Source: Pseudomonas baetica (GTDB lineage: Bacteria; Pseudomonadota; Gammaproteobacteria; Pseudomonadales; Pseudomonadaceae). From it: DNA of 64,000 nt. This document shows, piece after piece, positions 34,063 to 45,186 of this stretch (positions are counted from its first letter, which is position 1; the number at the start of each line of letters is the position of its first letter). Under the pieces are notes generated by a model. It worked only from the letters and a program-made list of their open reading frames with translations, did not search any database and was not told the origin of the DNA. The position numbers and the translations under genes were made by a program. The stretch lies in the NCBI RefSeq assembly GCF_002813455.1, contig NZ_PHHE01000001.1:4019001-4083000 (forward strand). Direction: 5' to 3'.

Positions 34063-34887
34063 TCAATCAATGAACAGGTCGGGCATCAGGGTTGCGTCGC
34101 TGTCCGGCTCGAAGCGATAGTGATTGAATTCGCTCACACCGCTCTCGCGCAAAATCTCCTCATCAATCAGCAAGCGCCCGCTGATCTGCCGCCCGCTGCT
34201 GCTCAGAATCACATGCGCCGCATCCGCCATGATCGCGGGCGTGCGCGCATGCTTGAATGACTCGCGATTGCCCAACTGAAACTCGATCGCTGCCGTGGCA
34301 ATCATCGTCTGCGGCCACAGTGAGTTGACGCTGATGCCGTAATTGGCAAATTCCTCACTCATGCCCAAAGTCAGCATGCTCATGCCGTACTTGGTCACGG
34401 TGTACGGGCTGTATTGGGCGAACCACTTGGTCGCCAGATTCAGTGGCGGCGACAGGTTGAGGATGTGTCCACCGGATCTTTTCAGATAGGGCAGGGCGGC
34501 CTGGCTGCACAGCAGCACCGCGCGGGTGTTGATCTGGTGCATCAGGTCGAAACGCTTGAGTTCGATGTGTTGCACGCCGGTCAATTTGATCGCCCCGGCG
34601 TTGTTCACCAGCGCATCGATGCTGCCGAAATGTTCGTTGGCCTTCGCTAACGCCTGGCGCACCGCGTCGTCGTCACGCACATCCAGTTGCAACGCCAAGG
34701 CTTTGCCGCCCGCCGCTTCGACTTCCGTAGCGACGCTGTGGATGGTGCCGGGCAACTTGGCGTGCGGTTCGGCGCTCTTGGCCGCAATCACGATATTGGC
34801 CCCGTCCTTCGCGGCACGCAGCGCGATCTCACGGCCAATGCCACGGCTGGCGCCAGTGATGAACAGGGTTTTGCCTTGTAACGACAT
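34063..34887 (-). CDS. Short-chain dehydrogenase (HSDL2-like)
   Basis: This 274-residue NAD(P)-dependent oxidoreductase has TGASRGIG near residues 11-18, the NNAG motif and the catalytic YTVTK. Its sequence style (GTIHSVATEVEAAGGKALAL) matches the HSDL2-like branch. I chose the ATG at 34887 because the Rossmann fold begins right after it. The substrate is unknown, and it may not belong to betaine metabolism. Confidence 0.85.
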   Translation of the reverse strand: MSLQGKTLFITGASRGIGREIALRAAKDGANIVIAAKSAEPHAKLPGTIHSVATEVEAAGGKALALQLDVRDDDAVRQALAKANEHFGSIDALVNNAGAIKLTGVQHIELKRFDLMHQINTRAVLLCSQAALPYLKRSGGHILNLSPPLNLATKWFAQYSPYTVTKYGMSMLTLGMSEEFANYGISVNSLWPQTMIATAAIEFQLGNRESFKHARTPAIMADAAHVILSSSGRQISGRLLIDEEILRESGVSEFNHYRFEPDSDATLMPDLFID

Positions 34888-34962
34888 GCCGATGCTCCTG
34901 CTTGTTGTTATGTGAGCGGAGGGCTCGACAGACAATGTAGACCAAGGGCAACGCAATCTCTA

Positions 34963-35042
34963 TAGGAGCTGCCGCAGGCTGCGATCTTTTGATCTTGATC
35001 TTAAAAAACAAATCAAAAGATCGCAGCCTGCGGCAGCTCCTA
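34963..35042. repeat. Perfect 31-bp inverted repeat (GAGCTGCCGCAGGCTGCG type)
   Basis: Two perfect 31-base inverted arms are separated by 18 AT-rich bases. The arm contains GAGCTGCCGCAGGCTGCG, a second REP family common in Pseudomonas and distinct from the twenty pairs elsewhere. It lies upstream of the SDR gene and downstream of ltaA, both leftward. Confidence 0.9.
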
Positions 35043-35064
35043 CAGGGGAGGGTGTGGAGTCAGG

Positions 35065-36105
35065 TCAGGCGGACATGACTTCGCGGATATCGCGGGCCAG
35101 TTCGCGCACGCGTTCTTCTTCGGTATCCCACGAGCACATGAAGCGTGCGCCGCCCTTGCCGATGAAGGTGTAGAAGCGCCAGTTCTTCGCAGTCAGGGCT
35201 GCGATGGCCGGCTCGGAGAGTTGCAGGAACACGCCGTTGGCCTGTACCGGGAACATCAGCTCGACGCCGGGAATGTCGCTGACCAGCTCCGCCAGCAACT
35301 GCGCGCAGTGGTTGGCGTGGCGGGCGTATTTGAGCCAGGCGTCGTTTTCGAGAATGCCGACCCATGGCGCTGACAGGAAGCGCATTTTCGACGCCAGTTG
35401 CCCGGCCTGTTTGCAGCGGTAATCGAAGTCTTCGGCCAGTTTGTGGTTGAAGAACAGGATCGCTTCACCCACCGCCATGCCGTTTTTCGTGCCGCCGAAG
35501 CACAACACGTCGACACCGGCCTTCCAGGTCAGGTCGGCCGGCGAGCAGCCGAGGAAGGCGCAGGCGTTGGAGAAGCGCGCGCCGTCCATGTGCAGGTGCA
35601 GGCCCAGTTCCTTGCAGGTGGCGCTGATGGCGCGGACTTCTTCCGGGGTGTAGACGCTGCCGACTTCGGTGGCCTGGGTCAGGGTGACCACGCGCGGTTT
35701 CGGGTAGTGAATGTCCTGGCGCTTGAGCGCGACTTCGCGGATCGATTCCGGGGTGATCTTGCCGTTTTCGGTACGGGCGATCAGCAGTTTCGAGCCGTTG
35801 GAGAAGAATTCCGGGGCGCCGCATTCGTCGGTTTCGACGTGGGCGGTTTCCGAGCAGATCACGCTGTGGTAACTCTGGCACAGCGACGACAGCGCCAGCG
35901 AGTTGGCAGCGGTGCCGTTGAACGCGAAGAACACTTCGCAGTCGGTTTCGAACAGCTTGCGAAAATGATCAGCGGCGCGCGCTGTCCATTCATCGTCGCC
36001 GTAAGCGCGTTGGTGGCCGTGGTTGGCCTGTTCCATGGCGGCCCAGGCTTCAGGGCAGATACCGGAGTAGTTGTCGCTGGCGAATTGTTGGCTCTTGTCG
36101 GTCAT
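35065..36105 (-). CDS. ltaA: Low-specificity L-threonine aldolase
   Basis: This PLP-dependent enzyme cleaves threonine or allo-threonine to glycine and acetaldehyde, and can also act on other beta-hydroxy amino acids. The 346-residue protein has the PLP lysine in CFGGTKNGMA and the family region LHLHMDGARFSNA. I chose the ATG at 36105 (MTDKSQQFAS). It lies between gbcAB and glyA as in P. aeruginosa, where it is part of glycine metabolism. Confidence 0.92.
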   Translation of the reverse strand: MTDKSQQFASDNYSGICPEAWAAMEQANHGHQRAYGDDEWTARAADHFRKLFETDCEVFFAFNGTAANSLALSSLCQSYHSVICSETAHVETDECGAPEFFSNGSKLLIARTENGKITPESIREVALKRQDIHYPKPRVVTLTQATEVGSVYTPEEVRAISATCKELGLHLHMDGARFSNACAFLGCSPADLTWKAGVDVLCFGGTKNGMAVGEAILFFNHKLAEDFDYRCKQAGQLASKMRFLSAPWVGILENDAWLKYARHANHCAQLLAELVSDIPGVELMFPVQANGVFLQLSEPAIAALTAKNWRFYTFIGKGGARFMCSWDTEEERVRELARDIREVMSA

Positions 36106-36232
36106 GGCCGGCTTCCGTGGTCGAGGCGCTTGTGGCGACTCGTTGGTCAATGATGGTGCGCACTTTACCGAAGATCATCCGGGGAGCACACGGGATGTCG
36201 CTGGCAGAACTCTACAAGGACAGGGGCCGATT

Positions 36233-36943
36233 ATGCACCTGAGAAAACGCGACGGCGCGCTGGATCTGCTCAAGTGGCTGGCGCTGCTGAGTATGGTGCT
36301 CGATCATCTGCGATATGTCGGGATCAGCGCCGATTGGCTGTATGTGCCGGGGCGGTTGGCGTTCCCGTGGTTCTGCCTGGCGATGGCGGCGAATCTTGCC
36401 CGGGATGGCGTGCGCAGAACTGAATGGCGCTATCTGGGGTGGTTGCTGTTGTTCAGCGCCGTCAGCGAAATTCCGTATCGCTTGTACATTCCTGATCCCG
36501 ACACCTTGAACGTGATGCCCACGCTGGCGCTTGGGTTGCTGGTGGCACGGGGGTGGCAGGATCCAACGATCATGTCTCGATTGCTGGGTGTCGCCGTGCT
36601 GGTATTGGCCGCCGTATTCCCGGAGCGATTGATGTTCGGTTTCTTCGGTGTGCTGCTGCCGTTGGCGATGCTGCTGGCGTTTCGCCGTCCGTGGTATTTA
36701 AGCCTGTTGCCGGGGTTGATCTGCCTCGCTGCCAATCAATGGCCAGTGCTGTATGAATCGGCGAGGTTCGGCAGTAGCGTCGCTATTCTCGGCATTGCCA
36801 CGTGTCTGTTTGCGCCAATGCTCGGAATGTTCCTGTTGCGACATATGCGACATCTCCAGCCACCGCCGATGCGGCGCTGGGCCTATGCGCTCTATCCCGC
36901 GCATTTTCTCCTGTTACTCGCCGTCCGCACGGCATACACCTGA
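36233..36943 (+). CDS. TraX-family integral membrane protein
   Basis: This 236-residue protein has seven or more hydrophobic segments and the TraX-like start DGALDLLKWLALLSMVLDHL. TraX acetylates pilin in F-type conjugation, but chromosomal TraX-like proteins like this one have no established role. It diverges from ltaA. I chose the ATG at 36233 with AGGGG upstream rather than the earlier in-frame starts inside the ltaA region. Confidence 0.8.
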   Translation: MHLRKRDGALDLLKWLALLSMVLDHLRYVGISADWLYVPGRLAFPWFCLAMAANLARDGVRRTEWRYLGWLLLFSAVSEIPYRLYIPDPDTLNVMPTLALGLLVARGWQDPTIMSRLLGVAVLVLAAVFPERLMFGFFGVLLPLAMLLAFRRPWYLSLLPGLICLAANQWPVLYESARFGSSVAILGIATCLFAPMLGMFLLRHMRHLQPPPMRRWAYALYPAHFLLLLAVRTAYT

Positions 36944-36948
36944 CCCCT

Positions 36949-37038
36949 GTGGGAGCGGGCTTGCTCGCGAAAGCGGTGTGTCAGGCGATACTGATGTCGA
37001 CTGACACCGCCTCTTCGCGAGCAAGCCCGCTCCCACAG
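36949..37038. repeat. REPIN, GGGCTTGCTC subtype
   Basis: Inverted REP pair after the TraX-like gene, upstream of glyA. Confidence 0.9.
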
Positions 37039-37218
37039 GGGATCTCTACGGATTCGAGGGATACGTTCTACCAGCCATTCCCCGCCATGTCGTAAACGCA
37101 CCTTTGCGTGGCGTCCGTAGGCATTTGAGCTGTCTGCGCCGGTCATACCATCGCATCAAAGGGCACGCAGGTGCCTGACCGAGACGAATGGCGCACCGCC
37201 GCCGCTGGGAGAGACGCG

Positions 37219-38472
<1,254 letters not shown>

Positions 38473-38492
38473 GTGTTCTGGAGTAACTGACT

Positions 38493-39743
38493 ATGCAACG
38501 CTATTCGGGCTTCGGCCTCTTCAAACACTCCCTCAGCCACCACGAAAACTGGCAGCGCATGTGGCGCACGCCGACGCCGAAAAAGGTCTACGACGTGGTC
38601 ATCGTCGGCGGCGGCGGGCACGGTCTGGCGACGGCCTACTATCTGGCCAAAGAGCACGGCATCACCAACGTCGCTGTGGTCGAGAAAGGCTGGCTGGGCG
38701 GCGGTAACACCGCGCGCAACACCACCATCGTGCGCTCCAACTACCTGTGGGACGAGTCGGCGCACCTGTACGAACACGCGATGAAACTGTGGGAAGGCCT
38801 GTCGCAGGATCTGAACTACAACGTGATGTTCTCCCAGCGTGGCGTCTACAACCTCTGCCACACCCTGCAGGACATCCGTGATTCCGAGCGCCGGGTCAGC
38901 GCCAACCGCCTTAACGGCGTCGATGGCGAACTGCTCAACGCCCAGCAAGTCGCTGACGAAATCCCGTACCTCGACTGCTCGAAAAATACTCGTTACCCGG
39001 TGCTGGGCGCGACTGTTCAGCGTCGCGGCGGCGTGGCCCGTCACGATGCCGTGGCCTGGGGTTTTGCCCGTGCCGCCGACGCCTTGGGCGTGGACTTGAT
39101 TCAGCAGACCGAAGTGATCGGCTTCCGCAAGGAAAACGGCGTGTGCATCGGTGTTGAAACCAATAAAGGCTTTATCGGCGCAAAACGCGTCGGTGTGGTG
39201 ACGGCCGGTAACTCCGGGCACATGGCCAAACTCGCCGGTTTCCGTTTGCCGATCGAATCTCACCCGCTGCAAGCGCTGGTGTCCGAGCCGATCAAACCGA
39301 TTATCGACAGCGTGATCATGTCCAACGCCGTACACGGTTACATCAGCCAGTCCGACAAGGGCGACCTGGTGATCGGCGCCGGTATCGACGGCTACAACGG
39401 CTACGGCCAGCGCGGTTCGTACCCGGTGATCGAGCACACCATTCAGGCCATCGTCGAGATGTTCCCGGTGCTGTCGCGGGTACGCATGAACCGGCAGTGG
39501 GGCGGCATCGTCGACACCACGCCGGACGCCTGCCCGATCATTTCGAAAACCCCGGTACCGAACATGTTCTTCAACTGCGGTTGGGGCACTGGCGGCTTCA
39601 AGGCCACACCTGGCTCGGGCAACGTGTTTGCCGCGAGTCTGGCCAAGGGTGAAATGCACCCATTGGCTGCACCTTTCTCCATCGACCGTTTCCACAACGG
39701 TGCGTTGATCGATGAACATGGCGCTGCTGCGGTTGCCCACTAA
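38493..39743 (+). CDS. soxB: Sarcosine oxidase beta subunit
   Basis: This 416-residue FAD/FMN-binding subunit of heterotetrameric sarcosine oxidase has the dinucleotide motif [20 protein letters not shown] and carries out oxidative demethylation of sarcosine to glycine. C-terminal features such as [16 protein letters not shown] are typical. It follows glyA and is separated from soxD by a long hairpin repeat. Confidence 0.95.
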   Translation: MQRYSGFGLFKHSLSHHENWQRMWRTPTPKKVYDVVIVGGGGHGLATAYYLAKEHGITNVAVVEKGWLGGGNTARNTTIVRSNYLWDESAHLYEHAMKLWEGLSQDLNYNVMFSQRGVYNLCHTLQDIRDSERRVSANRLNGVDGELLNAQQVADEIPYLDCSKNTRYPVLGATVQRRGGVARHDAVAWGFARAADALGVDLIQQTEVIGFRKENGVCIGVETNKGFIGAKRVGVVTAGNSGHMAKLAGFRLPIESHPLQALVSEPIKPIIDSVIMSNAVHGYISQSDKGDLVIGAGIDGYNGYGQRGSYPVIEHTIQAIVEMFPVLSRVRMNRQWGGIVDTTPDACPIISKTPVPNMFFNCGWGTGGFKATPGSGNVFAASLAKGEMHPLAAPFSIDRFHNGALIDEHGAAAVAH

Positions 39744-39748
39744 CAAAG

Positions 39749-39883
39749 GCCCCATGAAAACTACTGCGCTCGGCAATACGGCGTTAAAAACAGGCTCGAA
39801 ATGCTCACTTAGTAAACTAAGCTCCGCTTTCTCGCCTGTTTTTGCCTTGTCTTGCCTTCGCTCGCTACGTTTTCACGGCGCTT
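39749..39883. repeat. 135-bp hairpin repeat between soxB and soxD
   Basis: Two imperfect arms of about 64 bases (left begins GCCCCATGAAAACTACTGCG) can fold on each other. The tip AACAGGC...CTTAGTAAACTAAG...GCCTGTT is nearly perfect. No coding frame is evident. It resembles a mobile-type intergenic hairpin (MITE-like) sitting inside an operon. Confidence 0.75.
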
Positions 39884-39899
39884 GATAGGAGAAATCCCC

Positions 39900-40229
39900 A
39901 TGTTGCATATCTTCTGTCCTCACTGCGGCGAGTTGCGCTCCGAAGAGGAATTCCACGCATCCGGTCAGGCGCATATCCCGCGTCCGCTGGATCCGAACGC
40001 CTGCACTGATGAAGAGTGGGGCGACTACATGTTCTTCCGCGATAACCCGCGCGGTCTGCACCACGAACTGTGGGATCACGTCGCCGGTTGCCGCCAGTAC
40101 TTCAACGTCACCCGCGACACCGTGACCTACGAGATTCTCGAAACCTACAAGATCGGCACCAAGCCGCAATTCACCGACAAGGCTGATACGGCGAAAACAG
40201 CCACGACGGCGCTGGGAGAGAAGGTATGA
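39900..40229 (+). CDS. soxD: Sarcosine oxidase delta subunit
   Basis: This 109-residue zinc-binding subunit has the N-terminal CPHCGELRSEEEF and a later GCRQYFNVTRDT segment; the delta subunit stabilises the oxidase. I chose the ATG at 39900, preceded by AGGAGAAAT. Its stop overlaps the soxA start by four bases, so the two are coupled. Confidence 0.94.
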   Translation: MLHIFCPHCGELRSEEEFHASGQAHIPRPLDPNACTDEEWGDYMFFRDNPRGLHHELWDHVAGCRQYFNVTRDTVTYEILETYKIGTKPQFTDKADTAKTATTALGEKV

Positions 40230-43200
40230 GCCAGACCAATCGCCTGTCCAACGGTGGACGGATCGACCGCAACAAAGTGCTGAGCTTCACCTTCAACGGT
40301 CAGACCTACAAAGGCTTCGAGGGTGACTCGCTGGCCGCCGCGCTGATCGCCAACGGCGTCGATATCATCGGCCGCAGCTTCAAGTATTCGCGTCCACGCG
40401 GCATCTTCGCCGCTGGCGCCGAAGAGCCGAACGCCGTGCTGCAGATCGGTGCGACCGAAGCCACCCAGATTCCCAACGTGCGCGCCACGCAACAGGCGCT
40501 GTACCAAGGCCTGGTCGCCACCAGCACCAACGGCTGGCCGAACGTCAACAACGACATGATGGGCATTCTCGGCAAGGTCGGCGGCAAGCTGATGCCGCCG
40601 GGTTTCTACTACAAAACCTTCATGTATCCACAATCGTTCTGGATGACTTACGAGAAGTACATTCGTAAGGCTGCCGGTTTGGGCCGCTCGCCGACCGAAG
40701 TCGATCCGGACACTTACGACTACATGAACCAGCACTGCGACGTGCTGATCGTCGGCGCCGGCCCTGCTGGCCTCGCCGCTGCACTGGCGGCTGCGCGCAG
40801 CGGCGCTCGGGTGATTCTGGCCGATGAGCAGGAAGAGTTTGGCGGCAGCCTGCTTGATTCCCGTGAAAGCCTCGACGGCAAACCGGCGATGGACTGGGTT
40901 GCCAGCGTCATCGCCGAACTGAAGGACACTCCGGACGTGCTGCTGTTGCCGCGCGCCACGGTCAACGGCTACCACGACCACAACTTCCTGACCATTCACG
41001 AACGCCTCACGGATCACCTCGGCGACCGCGCACCGATCGGTCAGGTACGTCAGCGCATTCACCGCGTTCGCGCCAAGCGTGTGGTGCTGGCGGCCGGCGC
41101 TTGCGAGCGTCCGCTGGTCTACGGCAACAACGATGTGCCGGGCAACATGCTCGCCGGTGCGGTGTCGACTTATGTGCGTCGCTACGGCGTGGCACCGGGC
41201 AAGAAGCTTGTCCTCAGCACCAACAACGATCACGCCTACCGCGTGGCACTGGATTGGCTCGACGCCAGTCTGCAAGTGGTGGCCATCGCCGATGCTCGCA
41301 GCAATCCGCGCGGTGCATTGGTCGAAGAAGCCCGTGCCAAAGGCATCCGCATCCTCACCGGCAGCGCCGTGATCGAGGCCCGTGGCAGCAAGCGCGTGAC
41401 CGCTGCCCGCATCGCCGCAATTGATGTGAAGGCGCATGCCGTGACCAGCCCGGGCGAATGGCTCGACTGCGATGTGGTCGCCAGCTCCGGCGGTTACAGT
41501 CCGGTGGTCCACCTGGCCTCGCACTTGGGTGGCAAGCCTACCTGGCGCGAAGACATCCTCGGTTTCATCCCGGGCGAAGCCCCGCAGAAACGCGTGTGCG
41601 TCGGTGGCATCAACGGCGTCTACGGTCTCGGCGATTCGCTGGCCGATGGTTTTGAAGGGGGCGTGCGCGCCGCCAGCGAAGCCGGTTTCGCGGCGGTCGA
41701 AGGCACTCTGCCGAAAGCCCTGAGCCGTCTCGAAGAGCCGACCCTGGCGCTGTTCCAGGTGCCACACGAGAAGGGCACCGCTCGGGCGCCGAAGCAATTC
41801 GTCGACCTGCAAAACGACGTCACCGCCGCCGCCATCGAACTGGCGACCCGCGAAGGTTTCGAGTCGGTCGAGCACGTCAAACGCTACACCGCACTGGGCT
41901 TCGGCACCGATCAGGGCAAGCTCGGCAACGTCAACGGTCTGGCCATCGCCGCCCGTTCGCTGAACGTGACCATCCCGCAGATGGGCACCACGATGTTCCG
42001 CCCGAACTACACGCCGGTGACGTTCGGCGCCGTGGCCGGCCGTCACTGTGGGCACATCTTTGAACCGGTTCGCTACACCGCACTGCATGCCTGGCATGTG
42101 AAAAGCGGCGCCGCGTTTGAAGACGTCGGCCAGTGGAAACGTCCATGGTACTTCCCGAAAAACGGTGAAGACCTGCATGCCGCGGTGAAGCGCGAATGCA
42201 AAGCCGTGCGCGACAGCGTCGGCCTGCTCGACGCCTCGACGCTGGGCAAAATCGACATTCAAGGCCCGGATGCCCGCGAGTTCCTCAACCGCGTGTACAC
42301 CAACGCCTGGACCAAGCTCGACGTGGGCAAGGCCCGTTACGGCCTGATGTGCAAAGAAGACGGCATGGTCTTCGACGACGGGGTGACGGCTTGCCTGGCG
42401 GACAACCATTTCGTCATGACCACCACCACCGGCGGTGCCGCGCGCGTGCTGCAATGGCTGGAGCTGTACCACCAGACCGAATGGCCGGACATGAAGGTGT
42501 ATTTCACCTCCGTCACCGACCACTGGGCGACCATGACCCTGTCCGGCCCGAACAGCCGCAAGCTGCTCAGCGCCGTGACCGACATCGACCTGAGCAACGA
42601 CGCCTTCCCGTTCATGACCTGGAAAGAAGGTCTGGTCGGTGGCGTGCCGGCGCGGGTGTTCCGTATCTCGTTTACCGGTGAGCTGTCGTACGAAGTCAAC
42701 GTGCAGGCCGACTATGCGATGGGCGTGCTGGAGAAAATCGTCGAGGCCGGCAAACAGTACAACCTGACCCCGTACGGCACCGAAACCATGCACGTTCTGC
42801 GCGCCGAGAAAGGTTTCATCATCGTCGGTCAGGACACCGACGGCTCGATGACCCCGGACGACCTGAACATGGGCTGGTGCGTCGGTCGCACCAAACCGTT
42901 CTCGTGGATCGGTCAGCGCGGCATGAACCGTGAAGACTGCGTGAAGGATCAGCGTAAGCAACTGGTCGGCTTGAAGCCGATCGATCCGACCAAATGGCTG
43001 CCGGAAGGTGCGCAACTGGTGTTCAACACCAAGCAGGCGATCCCGATGACCATGGTCGGCCACGTGACTTCCAGTTACGCGCACAACTCCCTCGGTTATT
43101 CGTTTGCCATGGGCGTGGTCAAGGGCGGTCTGAAGCGCCTCGGTGAGCGGGTGTTTGCACCGCTGGCCGATGGCAGCGTGATCGAGGCGGAAATCGTTTC

Positions 43201-43243
43201 TTCGGTGTTCTTTGATCCGAAGGGGGATCGTCAGAACATCTGA
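40226..43243 (+). CDS. soxA: Sarcosine oxidase alpha subunit
   Basis: This 1005-residue subunit has an N-terminal 2Fe-2S-ferredoxin-like region, an NAD/FAD domain (VLIVGAGPAGLAAALAAARSG) and a C-terminal aminomethyltransferase-like domain. The last handles tetrahydrofolate so that the methyl group leaves as 5,10-methylene-THF. Length and order match SoxA of the four-subunit enzyme. Confidence 0.95.
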   Translation: MSQTNRLSNGGRIDRNKVLSFTFNGQTYKGFEGDSLAAALIANGVDIIGRSFKYSRPRGIFAAGAEEPNAVLQIGATEATQIPNVRATQQALYQGLVATSTNGWPNVNNDMMGILGKVGGKLMPPGFYYKTFMYPQSFWMTYEKYIRKAAGLGRSPTEVDPDTYDYMNQHCDVLIVGAGPAGLAAALAAARSGARVILADEQEEFGGSLLDSRESLDGKPAMDWVASVIAELKDTPDVLLLPRATVNGYHDHNFLTIHERLTDHLGDRAPIGQVRQRIHRVRAKRVVLAAGACERPLVYGNNDVPGNMLAGAVSTYVRRYGVAPGKKLVLSTNNDHAYRVALDWLDASLQVVAIADARSNPRGALVEEARAKGIRILTGSAVIEARGSKRVTAARIAAIDVKAHAVTSPGEWLDCDVVASSGGYSPVVHLASHLGGKPTWREDILGFIPGEAPQKRVCVGGINGVYGLGDSLADGFEGGVRAASEAGFAAVEGTLPKALSRLEEPTLALFQVPHEKGTARAPKQFVDLQNDVTAAAIELATREGFESVEHVKRYTALGFGTDQGKLGNVNGLAIAARSLNVTIPQMGTTMFRPNYTPVTFGAVAGRHCGHIFEPVRYTALHAWHVKSGAAFEDVGQWKRPWYFPKNGEDLHAAVKRECKAVRDSVGLLDASTLGKIDIQGPDAREFLNRVYTNAWTKLDVGKARYGLMCKEDGMVFDDGVTACLADNHFVMTTTTGGAARVLQWLELYHQTEWPDMKVYFTSVTDHWATMTLSGPNSRKLLSAVTDIDLSNDAFPFMTWKEGLVGGVPARVFRISFTGELSYEVNVQADYAMGVLEKIVEAGKQYNLTPYGTETMHVLRAEKGFIIVGQDTDGSMTPDDLNMGWCVGRTKPFSWIGQRGMNREDCVKDQRKQLVGLKPIDPTKWLPEGAQLVFNTKQAIPMTMVGHVTSSYAHNSLGYSFAMGVVKGGLKRLGERVFAPLADGSVIEAEIVSSVFFDPKGDRQNI

Positions 43244-43259
43244 CAGACCGAGTCGCGGC

Positions 43260-43327
43260 CTTCGCGAGCAAGCCCGCTCCCACAGGGGAATGCATTCCAA
43301 ATGTGGGAGCGGGCTTGCTCGCGAAGG
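43260..43327. repeat. REPIN, GGGCTTGCTC subtype
   Basis: Closely spaced inverted REP pair inside the operon between soxA and soxG. Confidence 0.9.
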
Positions 43328-43365
43328 CGTCAGTAGATTCATCACAGAATTCAGGAAGGTGCTTT

Positions 43366-43998
43366 ATGACCACAGCCAACATGTACCAACAACGCCCGAC
43401 CACCGGTGCCCGTGCCGAGTCGTCGCTGCACCATGCCGACCTCGCCAGCCTGGTCGGCAAGGGCCGCAAGAATGCCGGTGTGATCGTGCGTGAGAAAAAA
43501 CTCCTCGGCCACCTGACCATTCGTGGCGATGGCCACGATGCCGCGTTCGCCGCCGGTGTGCACAAGGCTTTGGGCATCGAACTGCCCGGCGCTCTGAGCG
43601 TCATCGTCAAAGGTGAAACCAGCCTGCAATGGATGGGCCCGGACGAGTGGCTGCTGATCGTGCCAAGCGGTGAAGAATTCGCCGCTGAACAGAAACTGCG
43701 TGAAGCCTTGGGCGATCTGCACATCGCGATCGTCAACGTCAGCGGCGGCCAGCAAGTACTTGAACTGAGCGGGCCGAACGTGCGCCAGGTGCTGATGAAG
43801 TCCACCAGCTACGACGTACACCCGAACAACTTCCCGGTCGGTAAAGCGGTCGGCACGGTGTTCGCCAAGTCGCAGCTGATGATTCGTCATACCGCCGAAG
43901 ACACTTGGGAACTGCTGATCCGTCGCAGTTTCTCGGATTACTGGTGGTTGTGGTTGCAGGATGCTTCGGCTGAGTACGGCCTCAGCGTCCAGGCCTGA
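43366..43998 (+). CDS. soxG: Sarcosine oxidase gamma subunit
   Basis: This 210-residue gamma subunit shows the family sequence WMGPDEWLLIVPSGEE and FSDYWWLWLQDAS. I chose the ATG at 43366 (MTTANMYQQR) with GGAAGGTGC upstream; the earlier in-frame start translates the REPIN. It completes soxBDAG and is followed by a palindromic repeat and purU. Confidence 0.93.
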   Translation: MTTANMYQQRPTTGARAESSLHHADLASLVGKGRKNAGVIVREKKLLGHLTIRGDGHDAAFAAGVHKALGIELPGALSVIVKGETSLQWMGPDEWLLIVPSGEEFAAEQKLREALGDLHIAIVNVSGGQQVLELSGPNVRQVLMKSTSYDVHPNNFPVGKAVGTVFAKSQLMIRHTAEDTWELLIRRSFSDYWWLWLQDASAEYGLSVQA

Positions 43999-44003
43999 TG
44001 GAT

Positions 44004-44112
44004 GATCGTTCCCACGCTCCGCGTGGGAATGCATCCCCGGGACGCTCCGCGTCCCAAGAGCGGACGCCGAGCGTCCATGGCGGCATTCCCACGCAGAGCG
44101 TGGGAACGATCA
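44004..44112. repeat. Composite palindromic repeat between soxG and purU
   Basis: Outer GATCGTTCCCACGC/GCGTGGGAACGATC arms enclose nested palindromes built on GGGACGCTCCGCGTCCC and GGACGCCGAGCGTCC. It is a longer form of the simple palindromes at 220 and 63960. It fills most of the soxG-purU gap. Confidence 0.85.
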
Positions 44113-44123
44113 GAGGAAAAAAT

Positions 44124-44981
44124 ATGAGCCGCGCCCCAGACACATGGATTCTGACCGCCGACTGCCCCAGCGTTCTCGGCACCGTGGACGCGGTGACGCG
44201 TTTTCTGTTCGAGCAGGGTTGCTACGTCACCGAGCACCATTCGTTCGATGACCGCCTCTCCGGGCGTTTTTTCATTCGTGTGGAATTCCGCCAGCCCGAC
44301 GGCTTCGACGAGCAATCCTTCCGCACCGGCCTCGCCGAACGTGGCCAGGCCTTCGGCATGATCTTCGAGCTGACGGCACCGAACTATCGGCCAAAAGTGG
44401 TGATCATGGTCTCCAAGGCCGATCACTGCCTTAACGACTTGCTCTACCGCCAGCGCATCGGCCAGTTATCGATGGACGTCGCGGCGGTGGTGTCCAACCA
44501 CCCGGATCTGAAACCGCTGGCCGACTGGCACCAGATTCCCTACTACCATTTCCCCCTCGATCCCAACGACAAACCGTCGCAGGAGCGTCGGGTCTTGCAG
44601 GTGATCGAAGAGTCCGGCGCCGAACTGGTGATCCTCGCCCGCTACATGCAGGTGCTGTCGCCGGAGCTTTGCCGCAAGCTCGATGGCAAGGCGATCAACA
44701 TTCATCACTCGTTGCTGCCGGGCTTCAAGGGTGCCAAACCGTATCACCAGGCCTACAACAAGGGCGTGAAACTGGTGGGTGCGACGGCGCATTACATCAA
44801 TAACGATCTCGATGAAGGGCCGATCATCGCCCAAGGTGTCGAGGCGGTGGATCACAGTCATTACCCGGAAGACTTGATTGCCAAAGGGCGGGATATCGAG
44901 GGCCTGACGTTGGCCCGCGCCGTTGGTTATCACATCGAAAGAAGGGTGTTTTTGAACGCCAATAGAACCGTCGTTCTCTAG
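44124..44981 (+). CDS. purU: Formyltetrahydrofolate deformylase
   Basis: This 285-residue enzyme hydrolyses 10-formyl-THF to formate and THF, recycling folate loaded by sarcosine breakdown. It has an N-terminal ACT domain and a formyltransferase-like domain (NIHHSLLPGFKGAKPYHQA and GATAHYINNDLDEGPII). AGAGGAAAA precedes the ATG. A decayed partial copy lies at 46831-47026. Confidence 0.94.
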   Translation: MSRAPDTWILTADCPSVLGTVDAVTRFLFEQGCYVTEHHSFDDRLSGRFFIRVEFRQPDGFDEQSFRTGLAERGQAFGMIFELTAPNYRPKVVIMVSKADHCLNDLLYRQRIGQLSMDVAAVVSNHPDLKPLADWHQIPYYHFPLDPNDKPSQERRVLQVIEESGAELVILARYMQVLSPELCRKLDGKAINIHHSLLPGFKGAKPYHQAYNKGVKLVGATAHYINNDLDEGPIIAQGVEAVDHSHYPEDLIAKGRDIEGLTLARAVGYHIERRVFLNANRTVVL

Positions 44982-44987
44982 ATCGTT

Positions 44988-45082
44988 TTCGCGAGCAAGC
45001 CCGCTCCCACAGGGGATTTGTGTTGAAACACAGGTCTCTGTCACACCAAAGATCAACTGTGGGAGCGAGCCTGCTCGCGAAG
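44988..45082. repeat. REPIN, mixed subtype
   Basis: Inverted REP pair between purU and fdhA. The left arm is CAAGCCCGCTCCC and the right arm is of the GCGAGCCTGCTCGCG subtype. Confidence 0.9.
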
Positions 45083-45186
45083 GGGCCATTACTGACAACG
45101 CAAGACCAACAAGCAATAACCCGAGCATTTAACGCGCTGCCTGCCTGGGCAACGCGGTTCCATAAAAACAACAGCGAGGTGAAAGC

